Assembly (NCBI GenBank): GCA_030295235.1 | Contig: AP026162.1 | Location: 1,860,001 to 1,924,000, forward strand | Direction: 5' to 3' | Length of the DNA stretch: 64,000 nt | Source of the DNA: Fistulifera solaris | Taxonomy: Eukaryota; Bacillariophyta; Bacillariophyceae; Naviculales; Stauroneidaceae | Shown here: positions 56,753-64,000 of the stretch, in pieces | Layout of the letters: each line of letters opens with the position of its first letter | How positions within the stretch are numbered: position 1 is the first letter of the stretch | Position numbers and translations under genes: made by a program | Notes under the pieces: generated by a model | Seen by the model: the letters and a program-made list of their open reading frames with translations, nothing else | Told to the model about the DNA's origin: nothing | Databases searched by the model: none

Positions 56753-57896
56753 TTATTTCGCGTAAACGTCCCAGCGACTCACCGGTCCGTCCAAAGCGTA
56801 CATTGGATTTGGAGTTGCGTAGGAAGGAGCGGATGACGATTCTCGTCCAAGTGTAGGAGCATTCTTGGGACGTTTGACCACTACTCGCTGCCGAGTAGCT
56901 TCCAACGACAACAACAGAAGGTCCTGTTCCTGCTTCAAGCGCTCATCTAGTTCTACATCTTGCGATCCCAGAAGCCCATGCAGTATTTGCATATTTTTCT
57001 TCACCGATGCGCTCTTCTTTCTTTGGAAACATTTAGAGCAGGACTCTCTTTTCTGGGACACGACATTGCCGTTCACTTACCTCTCAGGAAACATTGGGTC
57101 GAGATATATTATCTCAGGACGACTTTCAATGTCGGCTGTCAACAAAGCGTTGGCTACGTTGAGACCATCATCGTGTATCAAGTGCAGTCTATCCGCCAAA
57201 TCAGACGCTTCCCTACGAATTGGATCACGGATGCAATTTGCTTCCGTTAAAACGACAAGGCGACGCAAAGCATCTTTTAATAAGCAGGTCAAAACTGGAT
57301 TGCGTTCCACCATATATACTTTTCCTGCTCCGCTTTTCGCCATCAAAAGCGAATCTTGTCCAAACCCGGCCGTCAAGTCATAAATCGTGACGTCTGACAT
57401 ACATCGATTCGGCAAACCCACGGCCTTGATCAGTAAGTCACGCCCCGATTCCCCCCGAAGCTCGTTTCCCCAATCGACTTTTCGCAGGGGGAAAGAAATC
57501 GACAAAAAATGGATTCATGTTCATTTTCGGCTTGTTATTCTTTCCGCTTCGATCCAAGGTCGCGATAGCGAGAGCATAGTCTTGCAACTGGTCGTACTGA
57601 TACGGCACCCACGTCAAAAAGTGCGTGTAGACGCAATCATTTTGCGACAAGAGTTCTTCTTTGGAGAATGTTGCTAAGTTCAGGTGTGACGTAAGGGTTG
57701 AAGTGATTGTCTCAGAAGTGCCGAACTCATTTTCCAGAATACAGCAGGCACTGGATGCCGATAAATACAGAGATGGTTGTGACGACAATCTCAGAGTCTC
57801 AAAAGGTTGAAGGATAAAGCCGTAACTCTCCTTCCGTAACAACAGAATTATCAAAACAATTATAATCCTCACTGACTTATTGCTGGAATGCTGCAT
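56753..57896 (-). CDS. rsmJ: RsmJ-like rRNA (guanine-N2) methyltransferase, plastid-type
   Basis: SAM-dependent methyltransferase of about 360 residues, of the bacterial RsmJ family that makes m2G1516 of 16S rRNA. Exons 57896-57081 and 57020-56753, 60-nt intron GTAAGT...CAAAG. Motif I is DLTAGFGQDSLLMA, followed by MVERNPVLTCLL, the catalytic IIYLDPMFPERKKSASVKKNM and VVVKRPKNAP, all RsmJ hallmarks. The N terminus has a signal peptide (SVRIIIVLIILLLRKESYG) followed by FILQP, an ASAFAP-like Phe site, so the target is likely plastid 16S rRNA. One surplus base in the G run 57489-57493 breaks the frame; removal restores it. Start ATG 57896 puts the signal peptide at the N terminus; ATG 57965 would extend it. 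Confidence 0.85.
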
Positions 57897-58285
57897 TGCG
57901 GTTTTATGGATGAAATAGGACTTATTATTCGAAAGGGTAAATACGTTCTTGCTTTTTTTGTGCATGAACGAGGGTGGAGAAATGGGAGCTTATATATAAT
58001 GCAAGATGCGTGTCCTACAAGCACTGCTTCGTATTGTAGATAATTAGATGAGAACCGCTTCACATACAGGAGAAATTCATCCCACGAATGCAGGAGCACC
58101 CTAGACCTATAGGACGAGAAAATGCGACAATGAGGAAATACGGAGTAATTTTTTTGCTTTAGAATAATATTTGAGCTTGTACATTATATGCTAATATCTG
58201 ATCGACAGGAAGAAAAGCATCCGATTGCTTTGCATATGGTGAAACGAGGTTTGCAGAGACGCTTGCAGTGATAAGGTTATCAAGC
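57897..58285. other. divergent promoter region
   Basis: Head-to-head interval between the RsmJ-like gene and the membrane kinase-like gene. No further gene or repeat is visible. Confidence 0.45.
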
Positions 58286-59815
58286 ATGATCAAAAATTTA
58301 CTTCGTCGGAACCTTAAGCAATCTTCGTCACTTCATGATAGTGATGATGCGTGGGATTCGGATCCAAGCGAGAGTGCAAGCGATTCTTCCGGAGACGATA
58401 GCTATGACAGTGAAATTGCATCACCGCTACATCTGAAATCGTCTTTCATGAGACGACGAATTCCCGAACGTACTACAACCAAAGATGTCATTAGGGGGAG
58501 TTCGATTCCTCCAACCAGAGGTGCGCGAAGAAGAAGAGTTTGGGTGAGCCGAGGAAAAGATTGTGCACTTTTACTGGGATGTTTTGCGACCTATGTGTTG
58601 TGTTTCAGCATATTATTATGGCTCGCGGCCTTATGTTATATTTACGTCAGAAATACTTTTGGTCCTTACGATCGACCGGATCACCGCCACAAATCGATGG
58701 CTCGTCGAGGACCCACTTCCGTGCACAATCGTCAAAAAGATGCTGGAATTTTAGGTCATGTTTCGAATTCTATAGCTCATACATGGAATGAAATGACCAA
58801 ACCAATCCATCCGCCGCCGAGAAAACGAATTAAAGGATCCGAAGAACTGGCTGAAGGATGTGTTCGACCCCAATGGCAAGAGCGCGCTTTTCCAAATTGC
58901 AATGAGATGCACGAAATCGATCTCTTGTCAACTTTGATACGTAGCGAGACTGGAGATACCGCAACGGATGGAATAGGATTTCTCGACAGTGGTCTTTGGA
59001 GGTCTGTTTGGGCGGTAGATCCACGTCCCGTCATGCGGACACCAGTGGTCTTGAAAATGATGAAACAAAAGCATGCCGTCGATGAGCGGAATTTTGATCG
59101 ACATCGCAGAGATGCGCTCGTCATGGAGCAACTGACGTCTTCCCCCAACGTCGTGGATATTTACAGCTATTGTGGAAACAGCGTGCTGACAGAATTCATT
59201 CCAGTGCCTTTAGATGCCCTTATCAGTGCGGAGGAAAAGATTGACGCAGCTGAATCTGGAGGCTTGAGCAGAGACACTCCTGACGGAAGATTACGTCTGG
59301 CTTTGGATGTTGCCAGGGGAATGAAGGCGCTGCATGAGATTCCCGGAGGACCGATTATTCACGCCGACATTCAGCCTCGGCAATTTCTAGTTTCTTCTAG
59401 TGGAGTGTTAAAGGTCAATGACTTTAATCGATGCCGTTTCATGGGTCAAGATGCCAGAGGTATACCGTGTAAGTTGATGATCCCCTCGGCACCTGGTAAG
59501 GCACGATCACCGGAGGAATACGAGGGCGAACAACTCGACGAGAAACTAGACATTTATTCGATTGCCAATGTTTACTTCGAAATTCTGACCGGTGTGAATC
59601 CTTGGAGAACGAAAACAGCAGACGAAACACAGAGATTGGTGAAACAGGGTGTCAAACCTCTCATTCGTGATGAGTTCCGTAAGCCTGGAACTTCAGACGA
59701 ACTCTTAGCTGATTTGACATTGAAGGCTTACTCGTTGTCACCAAACGATCGGCCTAGTGCAGCTCAGCTTGTCGATGCAATAGAGAGTTATCTGAACGAA
59801 AAGAGAATTGAATAG
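58286..59815 (+). CDS. single-pass membrane protein kinase-like protein
   Basis: A 509-residue protein, single exon. The N-terminal 90 residues are acidic/Ser-rich then very basic (TRGARRRRVW). A long hydrophobic helix, roughly residues 92-120, follows, suggesting a type II orientation with the kinase-like domain on the lumenal or outer side (inference). Kinase-like motifs: VVLKMMK for the ATP-binding Lys, HADIQPRQFLV in place of HRDLKPxN, and VNDFNR in place of DFG. The APE region appears as RSPEEYEG, and the Asp in DIYSIANVYFEILTG is kept. DFN with HAD means weakened or altered metal binding; it may be a pseudokinase or a secretory-pathway kinase. I chose ATG 58286, the first ATG in frame. 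Confidence 0.75.
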   Translation: MIKNLLRRNLKQSSSLHDSDDAWDSDPSESASDSSGDDSYDSEIASPLHLKSSFMRRRIPERTTTKDVIRGSSIPPTRGARRRRVWVSRGKDCALLLGCFATYVLCFSILLWLAALCYIYVRNTFGPYDRPDHRHKSMARRGPTSVHNRQKDAGILGHVSNSIAHTWNEMTKPIHPPPRKRIKGSEELAEGCVRPQWQERAFPNCNEMHEIDLLSTLIRSETGDTATDGIGFLDSGLWRSVWAVDPRPVMRTPVVLKMMKQKHAVDERNFDRHRRDALVMEQLTSSPNVVDIYSYCGNSVLTEFIPVPLDALISAEEKIDAAESGGLSRDTPDGRLRLALDVARGMKALHEIPGGPIIHADIQPRQFLVSSSGVLKVNDFNRCRFMGQDARGIPCKLMIPSAPGKARSPEEYEGEQLDEKLDIYSIANVYFEILTGVNPWRTKTADETQRLVKQGVKPLIRDEFRKPGTSDELLADLTLKAYSLSPNDRPSAAQLVDAIESYLNEKRIE

Positions 59816-60031
59816 GCGAAATGACGAAAGACGGAAGACCCGAAGACCTAGCGATGGTCTAACCGTCATCCGCGCTGTCAATTATTCTCTCGTCGCCCTC
59901 GCAAAAAAGTCCCTGAAAGAATAACGACGATGCGATGAGCCTTTATTATCCCCATTTTTCTTTAATAAAAGCTAGTATACAGCTCAGCTGAACAATATCT
60001 CTCGCAATTAAAAAGATTAAAAACGTCTAAG

Positions 60032-61990
60032 ATGTTTCAAGTAGGAAGATACGATCCAAGTGAGCGGGAAAGGCCGCGGGCTGCGGAACTAAAGCTACCC
60101 CACAAGGACAACGGCGACAAAAAGCGTACACACGACGAGTCAAAGAAGCATGCAAGAGGATTGCGTGTGATTGCACCCGATGAATCTGCCAACAATAAGA
60201 GGCAACGGCAGATGGATAATCTTGCCAAGAACCATGATCCTGTGCTTAGTGAAGCTATCGACGATCTCGATTTGCTTTTCGTCGATGGCGATGATGTACG
60301 AGCCGACGAAGATCAGGATATAGTCGCAGAGCACCAGCTTGATAGTATCACAGCAACTGAATTAGACAGCGCTCTCAAATGGTCGAAGCGACCTCTGAAA
60401 GAAGCTGCTACAGCTTTCAAAATGGCTCCATTTCTGATTGAGAAATTACAAGCGAAGTATGAAAGCTTCTTTGCCGTGCAAGCCTGGTCGATTCTACAAG
60501 TTTTATGGCAGTTTTCTGCTTTGCAACAGCAGCTGGAATCAGATATTTGTATTACAGCACCAACAGGATCAGGGAAAACTTTAGCTTACGGGTTACCCAT
60601 ATTACATTCCTTAGCGTCGAGACCTCGTCCCAAGCGACAATTGCGGGCACTGATTGTGCTCCCAAGCCGAGACCTTGCCCAGCAAGTCTACCGAGTGTTT
60701 CAAGATTACTGTGACACAGATTCCAAGCTTCGGGTCGGCTTGGCGATAGGACAGTCAAATTTCAAAGCGGAGCAAGTTGCACTAACTGTTGACGAAGATG
60801 CCAAGGAGGACATGGAAATGTTGAGACATCGGTTACAGTTTGAACCGGGAAATCTTGAGCTGGCTCTGGAAATTTTTCGTCGACCTGTTGAAGTCAAACA
60901 ATCATTGTTGTCATCGTCAAAAAGTAATGTCGATATTCTTGTTTGTACGCCTGGTCGCTTGGTTGATCACCTGGACAGGACACCTGGTTTCTCTTTGCAG
61001 TACTTGGAATTTCTTGTCGTGGACGAAGCAGACAGGTTGTTGAACCAACGTTACCATAACTGGATGGACCGAGTTTTCGAATCCGTGGAGAATCCCTTGC
61101 GTCTTCGTAAGTTCTTAGTATCAGCCACCATGACACGCGATCCACGTAAACTAGCCCCCTTGCGGCTGTGCAACCCAAAGCACTTTGACGGACACAACAA
61201 CACGCTCAACGCCAGTTTGGCAGAGAAGGATAAACTGTATTCTATGCCGGACTCACTGCAGGAATCCACCATTGAATGCACGGCGGAGCAGAAGCCCCTG
61301 GTCCTGCTGGCCTTATTACTTGAGATACTACCACAAAAGATTAGTAAAAAACGGCATCTCGTTATTGTCTTCACATCGAGCGTTGATTCAACTCATCGAC
61401 TAACGCGCTTGCTGCAACTACTCTGGACTACCGTTGGTCGATCACCGAGTGCAGTGGTGGAATTTTCCGGTGCTGCGAAAGGTCCTGACCGGGCTAAGCT
61501 GCTGCAACAATGCAATGAAGATGCGTCGATACAAGTTCTAGTTTGCTCGGACGGTTTGTCACGTGGGATGGATATCAAAGATGTGGGTACTGTAATTCAT
61601 TACGATGTACCGTCTTTGGCGAAGACGTATGTGCACCGCTGTGGACGAACTGCGAGAGCTGGGCAAAGTGGGTCGGCCATTGCTCTTTTGAAAGGACAAG
61701 GTCAGGCCGGGCAGTTTTGGAATCTTCGCAGAAAGCTAGTGCAAGGCGCAGATAGGGTCGTGAAGAACCGAAGCCTCCACAAACATCTTGTACGTAATGT
61801 TCCTTATCAGCAATGCCTGAGCGCTCTCAAGGAAGTGTTACAAGCAGAAGACGAGGGCGAACTTCGGCCTTACGATCTCCTTGGAGAGGAGTATTATCCT
61901 CGGACCGTGGGCGTCTCTCGAGCGACACCAACTGTCCGTGAAAGTGAAAATACCACCAGTGGGTCGGATGTTGAAAGCGATAGCGATTAA
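60032..61990 (+). CDS. DDX51: DEAD-box RNA helicase DDX51/Dbp6
   Basis: Nucleolar RNA helicase for 60S ribosome assembly, 652 residues, single exon with no break. Motifs in order: Q-like region (FFAVQAW), motif I APTGSGKT, motif Ia LPSRDLAQQ, Ib TPGRLVDHL, motif II VDEADRLL, motif III SAT, motif IV LVIVFTSS, motif V SRGMDIKDV, motif VI HRCGRTARAG. The Dbp6/DDX51 form is supported by a Trp after the Q region and by the NWMDRV helix after DEAD. The N-terminal 100 residues are charged and Lys-rich, the C terminus is acidic. The ATG at 60032 is the first of the frame. It is convergent with RACK1, 46 bp between the stops. Confidence 0.93.
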   Translation: MFQVGRYDPSERERPRAAELKLPHKDNGDKKRTHDESKKHARGLRVIAPDESANNKRQRQMDNLAKNHDPVLSEAIDDLDLLFVDGDDVRADEDQDIVAEHQLDSITATELDSALKWSKRPLKEAATAFKMAPFLIEKLQAKYESFFAVQAWSILQVLWQFSALQQQLESDICITAPTGSGKTLAYGLPILHSLASRPRPKRQLRALIVLPSRDLAQQVYRVFQDYCDTDSKLRVGLAIGQSNFKAEQVALTVDEDAKEDMEMLRHRLQFEPGNLELALEIFRRPVEVKQSLLSSSKSNVDILVCTPGRLVDHLDRTPGFSLQYLEFLVVDEADRLLNQRYHNWMDRVFESVENPLRLRKFLVSATMTRDPRKLAPLRLCNPKHFDGHNNTLNASLAEKDKLYSMPDSLQESTIECTAEQKPLVLLALLLEILPQKISKKRHLVIVFTSSVDSTHRLTRLLQLLWTTVGRSPSAVVEFSGAAKGPDRAKLLQQCNEDASIQVLVCSDGLSRGMDIKDVGTVIHYDVPSLAKTYVHRCGRTARAGQSGSAIALLKGQGQAGQFWNLRRKLVQGADRVVKNRSLHKHLVRNVPYQQCLSALKEVLQAEDEGELRPYDLLGEEYYPRTVGVSRATPTVRESENTTSGSDVESDSD

Positions 61991-62036
61991 AAATAGCTAC
62001 TGAAAGAATCTACCTTTGAATGGAGTATTTTATTGT

Positions 62037-63070
62037 TTAAGCCGATGTGACAGCATAGACACGGATCTTGTTGTCCGTGTAACCAGCAAAGAGGGTCGAG
62101 CCATCCGCCGACCAGGCGAGGCACGTGCAAGCCGGGGTTTTGCCATTTTCGGTTTCCTCCGGACGCAAGGTATCGACGACGACCTTGGATTCCAGATCCC
62201 AAATCTTGATCGAGTCATCGGTGGCGGCGCACAACCAATATCGGTTTGGTGAGAACACCAATCCGTGAATAATTTCACCGGCATCGAGAGAGTACAAGCG
62301 CTTGCCCTCGTTGAGGTCCCAAAGCATGGCGGTATTGTCCTTTCCTCCACTGGCGGCCAAGGAACCATCCGGGGAAACACAGACGGTATTCAAGTATCCG
62401 GTGTGTCCAACGAGGTCGTTGCGGAGTTCACAGTTGGTGAGGTTCCAGACCTTGACAAGTCGATCCCAACCAGCCGAAACAATAAGAGGGACCGACTGCG
62501 AAGGAGAGAATCGTACGCAAGAAACCCACTCGCTGTGGCCCTTGGAGTCTCCGCTGATAGTGTACTTGCATTCACCGAGAGTGTTCCAGAGACGGATGGT
62601 TTTGTCACGAGAACCTGAAAAAGAAGATAAAAATCGGTTAGGACAACTTGTATTCTCTTGTGATACCTCAGTTCGTTCGTAACGCTTCAAAGTGACATAC
62701 CGGATACAATCTGACGGTTATCTACCGAGAAAGCGACCGACAAGACATCTTTCTCGTGTCCTACAAATCGGCGAGTCGTCTTTCCTGTGCTAATATCCCA
62801 CAATCGCAATTCGGAGTCCCAACTGGCACTGAGAGCAAAAGCACCGTCCGAAGAGAGCACAACATCCGACACGAAGTGATTGTGTCCACGAAGGGCGCGG
62901 CGAGCATAGCCGTACTCTTCACTGCTGTGGGTCAAGTGCCACACAACAATGGACTTGTCTCGTGAAGACGAAACCAAGAGGTTGGGATCTTCCGGAGTGG
63001 TGGCAAGGCTGGTAACCCAGTCACCGTGAGTGGCAAGAACGCCGCGCAGAACCAAAGTATCAGATGACAT
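62037..63070 (-). CDS. RACK1: ribosome-associated WD40 protein RACK1
   Basis: Seven-bladed WD40 propeller of 315 residues bound to the 40S head near the mRNA exit, a signalling hub. Exons 63070-62701 and 62614-62037, intron of 86 nt (GTATGT...TTCAG); CDS divisible by three. Typical RACK1 sequences: [90 protein letters not shown] and [13 protein letters not shown]. Blade 7 ends in KIRVYAV. No frame break is present, and codon use looks biased as expected for a highly expressed gene. The ATG at 63070 aligns with the usual RACK1 start. Confidence 0.96.
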
Positions 63071-63323
63071 TGCTAAATAGTGATGACTTGACAGAAAATT
63101 GCTATTGCAGTCGTCTGGATTTCGTGATGTCGAACAGGCAAAGGACGTTCACTCTTTCCAGCAGGTGGACGAGAAACGCTCGTTTACGCAGTCCACCGCG
63201 TACACACAATTTTTTACTTCTTCTCGATTTACTAAACCGTCAGTAGCCCGGGTCGCGGACAGGAAACATGGTGTTTTACAATGTGACTTTTGTACTTAAG
63301 TCAAAACCACTTTGCACACACAA

Positions 63324-63414
63324 CTCTCGATAGCTCAGTTGGCAGAGCGGCAGACTGTAGAAGGTTTACTATGCATTTATCTGTAGGTCACTGGTTCGAT
63401 TCCAGTTCGAGAGA
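63324..63414 (+). tRNA. tRNA-Tyr (anticodon GTA) with 18-nt intron
   Basis: Acceptor stem CTCTCGA (63324-63330) pairs with TCGAGAG (63407-63413), discriminator A at 63414. The D arm is GCTC-AGTTGGCA-GAGC. The anticodon stem GCAGA pairs with TCTGT, loop CT-GTA-G...A, anticodon 63357-63359. The T arm is ACTGG-TTCGATT-CCAGT. An 18-nt intron (63361-63378) sits after position 37, the canonical place for eukaryotic tRNA-Tyr. No encoded CCA. A and B boxes are intact. Confidence 0.93.
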
Positions 63415-63521
63415 TTGTTTCTGCTTTTTGTCAATATCATCTTTTTTCAAAGAAAATGAAGCACTTTTTTCCGCAACCGCAACAAGCAAGCATTCTTCAT
63501 TTACTACTTCACTCAAACAAC

Positions 63522-64000
63522 ATGGCGGCTCCTCCAGAACAAAAAAAATCCGAAGCCTGCTCCGATTCCAGAAAGGAAAGAGACGGGAGAGAAACAGGTC
63601 CGCTTTTCGGAAAACACAAAAACCGACGCATCCGCGAAACAACAACCGTACTCGAGAAGAATTGTACTTGCTGGTAAAGGCAAGGGTAAAGCGAAACCTA
63701 TCCGCGATGTAGGAATTTTTATTGCAATATTTGCGGTACTTATGTTCATAACACGAGATTTTGAAAAGTCGGTTGTCACCAATCCAGACGAAGATGAAGA
63801 TGCAATTGTTCCGCAAGATCCGATTGCTGATAAGCTAAATAAACTTGCCAATGCATTCGTCAAATTGGCACAATCAGATATGGATTCAAAGCCATTTAGA
63901 AAGGAGCCGTGCGATATATTTCTACGGCTGGGGACGATTCCCAAAACAGGCTACAGTTTATTTGCCGGAAGAAATTATACCCAGGATGAAATGATCCCCA
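63522..64000 (+). CDS. single-pass membrane protein, 3' end cut by window edge
   Basis: Begins at ATG 63522 (MAAPPEQK) and is open to the window end once one surplus A in the run 63541-63548 is removed; about 159 residues are visible. The N-terminal 60 residues are Lys/Pro/Gln-rich; then a membrane helix (VGIFIAIFAVLMFIT), preceded by basic residues (GKAKPIRD), followed by an acidic region (NPDEDEDAIVP). The visible end, FLRLGTIPKTGYSLFAGRN, resembles the opening of a SET-type or similar lumenal domain, but there is too little to decide. A type II membrane topology is likely (inference). It follows the tRNA-Tyr by 107 bp. Confidence 0.5.

Noticed and set aside
1-64000. Programmed ribosomal frameshifting as the cause of the frame breaks
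   Set aside because: Breaks occur in both directions, in unrelated genes, at differing run types and with no shared slippery heptamer plus structure; sequence error is simpler.

Overview
The window is nuclear DNA of a diatom, most probably a pennate diatom close to or identical with Phaeodactylum tricornutum (inference). The evidence is: single-gene units with short GT-AG introns (about 58-213 nt) and no operons; bZIP proteins carrying the stramenopile hinge VIFF(S/T)RAN; presequences with a signal peptide followed by an ASAFAP-like cleavage site; a 550-residue (6-4)-type cryptochrome of the CPF1 kind; a tRNA-Tyr with a canonical intron; and promoters rich in TGACGT/ACGTCA, the diatom CO2/cAMP-responsive element core.

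Layout. 1-4.9 kb: a truncated unknown gene, a SnoaL-like protein, and two tandem bZIP factor genes whose upstream regions are full of TGACGT sites. 4.9-12 kb: an LRR-like protein, a Dpb3/CHRAC-type histone-fold protein, ubiquitin-conjugating enzyme UBC7/UBE2G, eIF5, and a coiled-coil protein. 12.3-22 kb: one very large VPS13 lipid-transfer gene. 22-24 kb: a small unknown gene and a tail-anchored LOG-like phosphoribohydrolase. 25-29.4 kb: an ABCC transporter behind a striking promoter with three copies of a paired TGACG/CGTCA element. 30-39 kb: alanine racemase with a large insertion, PSMD5 proteasome chaperone, a small unknown gene, CPF1, a small plastid-type membrane protein and a presequence-bearing ABC ATPase. 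39.6-51.4 kb: an 885-residue ABC half-transporter, an NDR-family kinase, PPIL3 cyclophilin, a BRCT protein, a GARP-type MYB factor, a MerA/dihydrolipoamide-dehydrogenase-like flavoprotein and a mitochondrial-type Gfo/Idh/MocA dehydrogenase. 52-64 kb: cohesin SA/Scc3, a plastid-type RsmJ rRNA methyltransferase, a membrane pseudokinase-like protein, DDX51/Dbp6 helicase, RACK1, tRNA-Tyr and a truncated membrane protein.

Together these are mostly housekeeping functions: translation and ribosome biogenesis (eIF5, DDX51, RACK1, RsmJ, tRNA-Tyr), ubiquitin-proteasome (UBC7, PSMD5), chromatin (histone fold, SA, BRCT) and signalling (NDR, CPF1, bZIPs). The most distinctive signal is regulatory: two adjacent bZIP genes and an ABCC transporter share dense TGACGT-type sites, which suggests (inference) a cAMP/CO2/light-linked circuit.

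A technical point matters for every gene model. About twenty reading-frame breaks occur, and nearly all can be repaired by changing one homopolymer run by a single base. With those corrections and the splice sites listed, every complete multi-exon CDS has a length divisible by three. I treat these breaks as probable consensus-sequence errors rather than pseudogenes. Coordinates of such genes are given as whole spans, with exons and break positions in the evidence.
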